This document shows, in pieces, positions 15,981-25,500 of a DNA stretch of 59,497 nucleotides (position 1 is the stretch's first letter; each line of letters opens with the position of its first letter). This DNA comes from an uncultured Eubacteriales bacterium. GTDB lineage: Bacteria > Bacillota > Clostridia > Oscillospirales > Acutalibacteraceae. The notes under the pieces were generated by a model. That model was not told where the DNA came from. It saw only the letters and a program-made list of their open reading frames with translations, and ran no database searches. The stretch lies in assembly GCA_900317815.1 (NCBI GenBank), contig ONIC01000002.1:1-59497 (forward strand). Reading direction: 5' to 3'. Made by a program: the position numbers and the translations under genes.

Positions 15981-16203
15981 AGCGGAAACGTCTCATCGCA
16001 TAATTATACAATGACATTCAAAACAATTATGGTATTTGCATCTGATGAGATGAATATGATATCACAGATTATTCACTTGTTATTCTACAAAACAGTTGCT
16101 TTGGTGCATTTTTGGTGCGCTTCAGATGATACAATATGTATATAATAGACGTATTGTAATCATTTTCGAATAAATACAGCATAAAAAGGAGGGAAATGGA
16201 TAT

Positions 16204-16791
16204 ATGGATCAAAATCTGTCTCAGGCTGTTTTGGATAGAGGTCTCGAAGAACAGAATACAGCAACAGAGGAAAAAAAGAGAAAAAAGATCAGGCATCGCT
16301 CCCCGATGAACTCGATACACCTCTTTTTGATCCATGCGTTTGCGATAGTCGTGATCCTCTGGCTTATGTTCGGATTTATCTGCGGGCTTGCTACTGCTCC
16401 TAACAATGATATGTCTCCGCAGATAAAGACCAGTGACCTGTTGCTGTACTACCGCCTCGAAAATGACTTCAAAGCTCAGGACGTTGTTGTTCTTATGAAA
16501 AACGACACACGTTACATAGGAAGGATCGTTGCAGCTCCCGGAGATACAGTCGAGGTGACCGAAAAGGAGACACTCGTAATAAACGGTAATACCGTTACCG
16601 AGAACAATATATACACTCCGACTCCCGAATACGAAGGTTTTGTCAAATATCCCGTGACTCTCGGATCCGATCAATACTTTATTCTGTCGGACTATAGAAA
16701 CGGCGGAGAGGACAGCCGCTATTACGGTGTAGTAGAGAAAAAAGAAATAATCGGAACGGTGATCACGGTCATCAGAAGGAACGATATATAA
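16204..16791 (+). CDS. SipA-like signal-peptidase-fold pilus assembly protein, catalytically dead
   Basis: This 195-residue protein has an N-terminal cytoplasmic basic segment, one membrane helix (about residues 40-62) and an extracytoplasmic S26 signal-peptidase domain. The two catalytic positions are changed: the Ser of the SMxP motif is Asp69 (NNDMSPQ), and the Lys of the YIKRV motif is Gly106 (RYIGRIVAAPGD). The C-terminal DYRNGGEDSRYYG corresponds to the SDNR.SxDSR.WG box. The same Ser-to-Asp and Lys-to-Gly changes are known, as I recall, in Streptococcus pyogenes SipA, a non-catalytic factor needed to polymerise FctA pili. The sortase and pilin genes downstream fit this role. AGGAGGG lies about 12 bases before the ATG. 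No consensus promoter is visible immediately upstream. Confidence 0.85.
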   Translation: MDQNLSQAVLDRGLEEQNTATEEKKRKKIRHRSPMNSIHLFLIHAFAIVVILWLMFGFICGLATAPNNDMSPQIKTSDLLLYYRLENDFKAQDVVVLMKNDTRYIGRIVAAPGDTVEVTEKETLVINGNTVTENNIYTPTPEYEGFVKYPVTLGSDQYFILSDYRNGGEDSRYYGVVEKKEIIGTVITVIRRNDI

Positions 16792-16980
16792 CACCGGTAA
16801 ATTTGCTGATAACGATACAGAGCTCATTCAAAAACTCTTTTATCACTTGTCGATAAATCAACAGATATCATTGATATGCAACGATAGGTATTGATTTAAT
16901 ACAAAATAGTTTGTAAACGATTCTGCTTTGCATTCTTTTAAACAAACATTTTTATTATCTTAAACACGGAGTTGAATTGT

Positions 16981-17727
16981 ATGCTTGATAACAAAAATGA
17001 AGAAGTGATGCAGGAACTTCGGCATTATTGCAGCAGATCCGCCTTTACTGCTCTGATTCCGGAAATTTCCGACGACCTGAATGCACAAATAATCGAAGGA
17101 ACGGATGCTTTGTATAAAGCGATCGGTAAGTTCCTCATAAAAATCAGTGTGGTTATTCTTATATTAGCTATTATAGTACCGACACTGTTCCTTGTTAAAA
17201 ATTTGATAACAGACGGAACCGCCGGAGAAATTATCAGCCTTTATCGTTACGTCTTTTATGGAATTCCTCCATTGATTTTTGGGTTTATACTCCTGGCTGA
17301 TTCTCCTAAGAAACAGACTGATACTCGGATTGATACTCAGTTGAAAATAATACAAAATAACGGAGAGCTTGAAAAAATGCTTGTTGATTTCAAGCAAAGC
17401 ATTCCTAAATACAATGACGCCTTCCGTTTGGGGAATATTTATATTTTTGGCAGGAGTCCCGATAAGATCATCAAGCTGGATACGATCAAAAGAATAAGCC
17501 GAGTGCGTGACGATAAATATAGTGACGGTAGAATTACCGGTTCGAGTTTTTACATTAGAACTGACTTGGGATTTCGGCAGATCACGCTGTGTCATTTGAA
17601 TTTTATTGATCCCCAAAATGACACGGACTGGTCAGAACTTATTCAGGAAATGAAGATGCGCCACCCTACGGTTAAAGTAACGGCTGCATTAATAGAACAT
17701 AAAAAATATCAATCGCCTGAAGATTGA
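16981..17727 (+). CDS. Membrane protein of unknown function in the pilus locus
   Basis: This 248-residue protein has a cytoplasmic N-terminal helical segment, two membrane helices (about residues 47-72 and 86-104, the second with FYGIPPLIFGFILLA) and a C-terminal soluble domain of about 130 residues. The C-terminal part (NIYIFGRSPDKIIKLDTIKRISRVRDDK) resembles small membrane-bound PH-like domains in rhythm, but I do not recognise a family. ATG 16981 follows CGGAG by 10 bases. It lies between the SipA-like and sortase genes on the same strand, with gaps of about 190 and 160 bp. A role in the pilus system is possible but unproven. Confidence 0.6.
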   Translation: MLDNKNEEVMQELRHYCSRSAFTALIPEISDDLNAQIIEGTDALYKAIGKFLIKISVVILILAIIVPTLFLVKNLITDGTAGEIISLYRYVFYGIPPLIFGFILLADSPKKQTDTRIDTQLKIIQNNGELEKMLVDFKQSIPKYNDAFRLGNIYIFGRSPDKIIKLDTIKRISRVRDDKYSDGRITGSSFYIRTDLGFRQITLCHLNFIDPQNDTDWSELIQEMKMRHPTVKVTAALIEHKKYQSPED

Positions 17728-17888
17728 TTATCGGTGCTATGCATTAATTGAACATTGTCTCATAGACCCGATATCGCTCAATAAGCTTATGGGGAAAGCA
17801 GATATCATCAGATGATCGCGATGATATAACTTTTTGCTATTATCGATAAATTTGCCAATGTGTAAAAGTGTCAGGAGGTGTGTCGTGT

Positions 17889-19229
17889 ATGAACAATGTT
17901 AAGAATTTTTTCAGATATGCCGATAATGTTCTCATGGCGCTTTCCTTTCTGATAGCAGGAATAACGATCCTGTACAGTGGTTACGTTCTTTATGACGTTT
18001 TCTACACAAACAAATCCGCATTCCCGTCTTTCGATATGCTCCAATATAAAAAGCAGATCATAGATTACAATGCAAGCTCGTCAAGCTTCTGGTTCGAACA
18101 GGGCGGTTTCAATGCATTGCTGAAGCTCAATCCCGATACAGTCGGTTGGGTAGAAATAGAGGATACAAATATCAACTACCCGATATTGCAGGGCGATGAC
18201 GACCTGGAGTATGCATCCAAAGATTTTAAGGGTGAGGGTTCGATATCCGGCTCGATCTACTTATCTGCGTCGAACAGCGGTGATTTTGGAAACTATTACA
18301 ATATCATATACGGCCATCATATGGCAAACGGCGCTATGTTCGGAGATATAGAGAAATTCATGGACGAGGATTATTTTTTCAGCCATCAAAAAGGAACTCT
18401 CCAGACACCAAGCGCAAATTATGATCTTCACGTTTTTGCCTGTGTATTCACAGATGCTTACGATCCTATGGTCTACGGAATACTTGAGGGTACTTTTGAC
18501 AGTCACCCCGAGGTTATGAATTACATAAAGGATAATGCGATCGTTCAGGATGTTGATTATCTCGATGGATATACTCCCGAAAAGGTAACGGCATTCTCGA
18601 CCTGCGGAAGTGCAGCGACCAACGGACGTATCGTGATATTTGCCGATACCATACCTGTCGACTGGTGGAATACAGGCTCGGGCAGGGATACCGACGAAGG
18701 ACTTGTCCGAAAGGCAGTTGGTCACATTCTCGCAAACGGCAATAAGCATTGGGCTTTACTCAATCTTGTATGTGTGATCCTGACATTCCTTGTACTTCTT
18801 CCCGTATTCCGCATCAATAAAAAATATCGTCAGAGAAGCTATTCAAAAGATAAGATAGATAAGATAGAAGTCTATACCGAATGGATCGAAGACAGCGGAG
18901 GTCAGGTAAGCGACCTCGTAAAAAAAGTGTATAAGAGCCTGAAAGATTTTCTTGTAAGAATGACGATCGGCGTTGTTATTGAGATATACTTCGTTATAGC
19001 GGCCATAATTGCATTTATTCTGACAGAAAATATCAGAACACCTATGGTTATGTCGGACAATTGGACTTGGCTTATGGTGCTTATATTGGGTCTTGCGATA
19101 CTTACGGATATCATTTGCTTCCGCTTCTACGGAGAACACCCTTATATGATAGAAGATACACTCAAAGATTTCGCCGAGAGATACAATAATGGTGAGGATT
19201 TCCATGGATCACAGCCAACTACGGTTTGA
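17889..19229 (+). CDS. Class B-like sortase with C-terminal membrane extension
   Basis: This 446-residue protein has an N-terminal signal anchor (residues 15-38) and a class B-type sortase domain. The domain carries VGWVEIEDTNINYPILQGDD, His143 in IIYGHHMANGAMFG, Cys239 in TAFSTCGSAATNGR and Arg247 eight residues later. These form the catalytic triad of transpeptidases that join surface proteins. A 200-residue extension follows, with membrane helices near HWALLNLVCVILTFLVLLPVF and two more towards the C-terminus, which most class B sortases lack. In streptococcal FCT loci a class B-like sortase polymerises the FctA backbone, so it should act on the 28206 pilin and attach the 19503 protein. 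ATG 17889 follows AGGAGGTG by 8 bases. Confidence 0.93.
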   Translation: MNNVKNFFRYADNVLMALSFLIAGITILYSGYVLYDVFYTNKSAFPSFDMLQYKKQIIDYNASSSSFWFEQGGFNALLKLNPDTVGWVEIEDTNINYPILQGDDDLEYASKDFKGEGSISGSIYLSASNSGDFGNYYNIIYGHHMANGAMFGDIEKFMDEDYFFSHQKGTLQTPSANYDLHVFACVFTDAYDPMVYGILEGTFDSHPEVMNYIKDNAIVQDVDYLDGYTPEKVTAFSTCGSAATNGRIVIFADTIPVDWWNTGSGRDTDEGLVRKAVGHILANGNKHWALLNLVCVILTFLVLLPVFRINKKYRQRSYSKDKIDKIEVYTEWIEDSGGQVSDLVKKVYKSLKDFLVRMTIGVVIEIYFVIAAIIAFILTENIRTPMVMSDNWTWLMVLILGLAILTDIICFRFYGEHPYMIEDTLKDFAERYNNGEDFHGSQPTTV

Positions 19230-19502
19230 TGTATATAGATCATAGCTATATTAAAAATCAGAGTGATTACGACAGACAGTCGGGCGTATGAAAAGTACAC
19301 GCATCATAATGAAAGACAATAATAACGTTTTAAATTGAGTGTTATGATGAGAATGAATGGAAGATGTTTTCCGAATTATATTATTAAGATGGCATAACTT
19401 AACAGCAATAATAATCCTGATATTGTTGCGCGAGAAAAACATAGTCATAGCTCATCAGATTGAGTTGATTTAGTTCATAAGCGAAAGGAGAGTGACTGCG
19501 TT

Positions 19503-22500
19503 ATGAAAAAGTTAATAAACAGAGTATTATCCATCATCACGGCGCTCGTCATGATCTTCCTTTCGATCGCACCCTCTATCACTACGGCGTATGCCGATGA
19601 AGCGCCCGCAAAAGACAAGGTATCTACCCCAGATACGCCCGATAGTTCACTTACCGAGCAGACTCTCACTGCAACTATCTACCAAAACGGCAGGTACAAT
19701 ACCATACTCGATGACGACCCGACCGAGATCACGCTCACGGGAAATATGCCCGAGGGCGCAGTCGTCAAGGCATACCCTGTAGAATATGATCTTGCACCGA
19801 CAGAGAGAAGTGACGTCCCTGATAAGGACGGAACTCCCGACGCAGAAGGCTCCGTTGTACTGGCATACGATATCTCTATATTTGATGGAAAAACTGAATT
19901 TGAACCTGAGGGAGACTCTATTTCCGTTACTTTTAAATCACCCGAACTTGAACAAATAGATGAAAGTGATCTCTCTGTTATTCACTTAAAGGATAACGGT
20001 GAGGAAGAGGAGATTATCGAGAAATCCGCCGATATCGGTGAATTGACTGTTGAGACAGATGGCTTCTCTGTATTCCTTATTGTAAAACACGAAAACGGCG
20101 ATATCGTCAAGCCGAGAGTCATTTTCCACTATCTTAATTACATCTACACAGAAAACAACGGTGAATACACCTCGTCACCTTATTATTTTGACACTAAATC
20201 AAATACAAGCCCTAAAGTTCAGGTTTGTTCTCAGATTGTAAAGGACGGAGAGACTCTGGACTATGTTCCGACGCCTCCCGACCACAATTTGAGCCATTTT
20301 AACGGCTGGTACATAGTGGATAAGGTATCGGAGACCAATAACAATGTTACTTATACATGGCCGAGTGACCCTACCCGTCAGGTATTCAATCAGACTGTGA
20401 CGGTTACAATGAGCGCTGCGGATCAGACCGGAACGGCTGTTACATGGTCTATCGGCAATATTACACGCAGAAGCTATGCTGATGCCGAGGGCGCAGTTCA
20501 TGTTTATCTTGCTCCGCTTTATGTGAACTATCGTTTTGTAAATTTCTACGATGCAGATAATACACTCATTGCGAGAAAGCTGCTTGTTCTCGATTCCAAC
20601 AACAAGGCAACAATGCTCATAAGTGACATGGAAGCGACCAATCTCGAAGGAAACTACTACTTTATGGGCTGGTCTAAAATGCCGTTTACAAGGCAGAACA
20701 ATCAGCAGGATTCCACAAATACGGTATCGCTCTATCAGGACGGCTACAAAAAGATTACGTACATCACGCTGTATCAGTCCGATGAGAACACGATACAGAT
20801 CTATGAAGGAAAAACAATGACCGGCACTCCGCTCATGTCGATTGCTTCTACAGTATCCGGCAACGTAGATCTTTATGCAGAGTATGAGCAGGCTCATTGG
20901 GTCCGCTTTATCTCGGGCGAGACCGGCTGGGGATCTTTGTATGTTCCGGCTGATTGTCTCCTCGGATCAACGCCGGCATCTAAGCTGAAGGTCACAGAAA
21001 GAAACGGCTATAGATTCGAGGGATGGTGCTGCGGATATCAGGACGCAAACGGTACAATTCATTACCGTCTCAACGATGGCAATTATGTTTCTGCAGCTGA
21101 TAACACACACAACCTTTCCGATTACTGCTTAGTATCCAACGGAACGGCTTCGCAGACCGTGGACGGTGAAACTGTTTCTTATTCGCCTGTCGTTACGGGG
21201 AAAAACTTTGAAATAATGAGCGGCAATCCGCCTGTATCTACAGGTAACGTAGGCAGCGGCGGAAGTCTTACCACAATTGCAGACACCTATCTTTATGCGA
21301 AATGGTCGCCAAGGTTAGATACTTCTTATAAAGTCGTTATCTGGAAGCAGAAGATTACGGACGGAGTATATCTGCCGGACGAAGACAAAACCTACGACTA
21401 TTACGACATGAGAACTGTTGATAATGTTTCGTCTCAAACTGTCATCGGGACGCTTGAAGGGACAGCGGCGGCAGATGCACTGCATTTTTGCGATCCATCG
21501 AGCCAGTTTAATAACCCCAACGGAGCATTTACCGGATTTGACCTTGGACGCTATGACAGTCTTAATGTTGCCCCGGACCCGCAGGGTACAACGGTTATTA
21601 ATGTTTATTATGACAGAAAGGTGCATACTCTTCATTTTCAGGCAAATTATGTCAACAGCTATACATGGTCTGTTGCGGAAGATGATAATGGCATTCAGTA
21701 CGGAATTGTAGACGGTGCATATACTGAATTGACTCGCGTCAGTGACGGCACGTACAATAAATATGAGTATTCCCCTGCGTATAAATTCTCCGCTAACGAA
21801 GATCCGGTAATGTTCGGAATTGTGGACGGACAGTATGTTCAGTTGATCAGAAGTCCCATATATGAAGATAGAGAAGTAGACGTTCCGATCTATAAGCAGA
21901 CTAACACCTTGACGGCGGGAAGCAACTATCTTATAGTCAATTCAAACACGGCAGGCAGTAATCAGTACGCACTGGGGCGCAGTGGAACAGATGTGGTGCG
22001 AGACACTGTCAATATTAATGCAGGAACTACGGCAACGGATAATAAAGTGTATATTCTCCCAAGTGAAGTATACGAAACCTCAATATGGAGTGTATCGGGA
22101 AGTTATAAGTTCAAAAATGGAACTTATTATCTACGTCGTAGTCGTAGCAATGATGCTCTCAATATAGCTACGACTGATTCTAATAATACATGGAGTTGGG
22201 ACGGCAATAATAACAGGTTGTCCAATAGCAATAGGTATTTACGTTATTACAAAAATACCTTTAGTTTAAGCACTTCTACCAACATCGTATATCTCTACGT
22301 AGAATCTACGATGAAGGAAATACAAAACACCTTAGTGGGATATAAATATATCTACAACGGTGTAGAATATACCGGTTCTCGCTTTCTTCCCGACGGAACA
22401 GCCGAATATAATGATACACGATACACCGATGCTGCATGTACAACCGTTGCCACAACACACGGCAGCGGTCAGTATGGTAAGGACTCCAATGGAGTTATCT

Positions 22501-25500
22501 ATCCGCTAATCTATACAACAGGTCCAAAGTATAAGTGGACGTATGTGGACGATAACGGTCAAACACAAACTTACACAGCAAAGCGTTTTAAAAGAAACAA
22601 TGCAGCGGGTTCATCATGGAAAGACGTTTATACGATAACGGCGCTGTATGGGCAGAATATTGGCAGCCATTTTCCGATTAGCAGTTGGACTGGAATTCAT
22701 TATAATACCGGTCAAAGGTGGGATCCACAGAATTTTAGCAGCACTCAAAACACTAACGGATATCAGAACGCTTTTGAAAAAGTTCTTGTTTATATTGACA
22801 GTATGCCGGATTCGGATGTAACCTTTCGCCTTGACACAAGTTCAAATACGACAAAGCATCTGTACTATTATATTGAACCGCTTCCCGATGCTGATTTAAC
22901 CGGATTGGAAACAAGAATATATAATGGCAAAACCTTTGTACGATATAAGAAAATTGATGCAAACTATGGATATTTCACAGAAAGAGAGGACTATCTCAAT
23001 CTAAATGGCTTTTATAAAAGCGCTGATTATGTACCTCAGGGTTACACGTACACCGGAGATACACTTCCAAGCGGAAATGCTGACAGAACCGGAAGCGATG
23101 TTTGGGGGTCGGGAAAAGGGTTATATCATATCGTGTGCTACTACCTTCGCAATAGCACAAACCAAAAACTCACCTTCGCCGTAAACTACCCGGGCGGCGC
23201 AACGTTTGAAGAAGGCAACAAGGTCAGAAGCGAAAACATGGTATACAACAACATGCCTTACGAGCAGCCGCTTACAAACTATGCAAACGTAGCTGTACCG
23301 ACAGCACCCGACCATTACACATTCGACGGTTGGTATGAGGACATGAGTTGTACCAAAAAGTTTGACTTCGCCAATGAAAAAATGCCGAACGGCAATAAGG
23401 TGGTTTACGCAAAGTGGTACCCGAAGTATTACAGGGTCAAAATCGACCCGAACGGCGGTCAGGTCGCAGGCACAGACAGACAAAACGAATCCACCTACTT
23501 CTGGCTGCAATACGGTACGACTATCGGACGCTATTCGATCGAACGTGACTACGTAGAAGCAGAGGTCACATCGCAGACTGCTAATGCCGCACCGCAGGAT
23601 TACTACTACTACCGATATGTTACGTTTAACGGCGTAGAACACAGCAGGATAGTTTACCTTGGTAACAATCAGTATGATCTGTATTGCTGGCATGTTGATG
23701 AAAACGACCCGAATTACTCAGATCATAAGGATTATGAGGGCATAAGACCTGCTTATTTCCGCGAAGCGGAGTATATAAGCATATATGATTATCATACGGA
23801 GAGAGATGCGTTTTATCAGACCCTTGTAAACGGCTTTAAAAAATATGATTCAACTCTCACCACCACGCAGGCACAAGCTCTTGCAGATGCATGGGACGAG
23901 AATTACATTGATAAAAGTAAATATTACAGGAAACTTATACCACAAAACGGAGATCCCTCTTGGTCGCTGGTCGGATGGAATAGGGTAGATAATGAAGGAA
24001 CTGCGAGCGAAACTCTCACACCATACGATTTCGGTACCGCCGTTACAGGAGATGTAACTCTCCGCGCCGATTGGCGTCAGTCGGGTCAATATTACATCCG
24101 TTACAACGCCAACATGACTCAGGCGGAAAGCAGCACCGGCGTTCATGTAATTGCCGAATTCAGCAGCGGTCATGAAATATACGATCCTGTAGTTCCGAAC
24201 TCCTCTGATGATATTCAGGGCTACGCCGACAGAGCGCAGACACATGCTCAGATTGCACCTCAGAATATCCGAGGAGGCGCAGGCGACAACAACGTCTTCC
24301 AGTTCGAGGGTTGGCGTGTGGTCAATGCCTCAGGTGAGCCGCTCGACAGAAACGGAAATGTAATTACAAACGGAACAGGTGAATTGTTCCAGCCGGGTGA
24401 CATTGTTGATGTTCTCCACGAGCAGGTATCAAACTCAAGCGGCGATACCATCTATATGGAGGCATATTACAGCGCAATCTCCGTTTCTCACAGAAACCCT
24501 GATGTCACATCGATCACGCTGAACCCAAACACAACACAAGGAGGGTCTATCGACCCGAACGCTGCTGTGATGCCCGATTGGGGGAAGCCGGGAGACAGCA
24601 GCATTCCGTATAATTCAAGCGAAGATGTTTACGAGATACTCTTCAATAACACTCAACTGAACATTGACCTTAATCTTTTTGATTATCGAAAGTTTTTCAA
24701 GAATTCAGAAAACTTCTTCCTCCTGGGCTTTGACGAACAACCGAATCCGATGCTTATAAAGGACGAGAACGGCAATACAACTCCGTACATTCCTAAGTAC
24801 CCTGCGGATTCCGTTATAGCCTTTGACAACCGGGAAACGCTTCCCAATAAGCTTTATGCCATTTGGGAACCGATGGTCTACACCACATTTGTAAACAATA
24901 CCGGTGCGGACATCAGGCTGGATATTACAGGCTCTACCTACACCGACATTATTCTTGTAAACGATGCAACAAAGCCGTACGAACGTTCCGCGATCGAGCA
25001 CCGCGATTATATTGTGGTAACAGCGGGCAAAACACTTCGTATAGTTGTACCGCACGGTCAAAACGGTCTGCTTGATGTGAAGTTTACAAATGATCACCCC
25101 GGGTTCCTCATGGACGCATTTGTTACAAATCCCGACCAAGGTCTGTCAAATTCTCAGATCGCAGATGATCTTGCGTACAGAGCTCCCGATGTGCGAAATC
25201 AACAGACGATGTTTTACAGCTCCGTCGGCATAACGTATCGCTTTGAGGAGGAAGCGCTTCCCGAAGCTACGTTTGATGTTAACGGAGGAACATGGACGCA
25301 TAATTATAAAGGACCGACTTATTCCGGTGGTGGTACTCATAGCGACAGCTCGCTCTATACCCATCTTTCCGGTACAACCGGCACGACCGATTACGGCAGA
25401 TTCAAAATAGATGTAGCTAAATTGAATTCAACCACAAAGCCGAGCGATCCCACGCCGCCCACAAACTCGGGCAGACAGTTCATCGGTTGGACGTCCGACC

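Noticed and set aside
15808-16014. A 68-residue frame inside the putative structured RNA.
   Set aside because: It has a TTG start without a Shine-Dalgarno site, overlaps the hairpins and terminator-like stem, and its sequence shows no protein-like pattern.
16031-16060. CTGATGAG at 16041 with GGAAACGTCTCATC at 15984 resembled hammerhead ribozyme core pieces.
   Set aside because: The order and stems do not fit any hammerhead permutation: the GAAA piece lies before CTGATGA and no stem II or III can be drawn.
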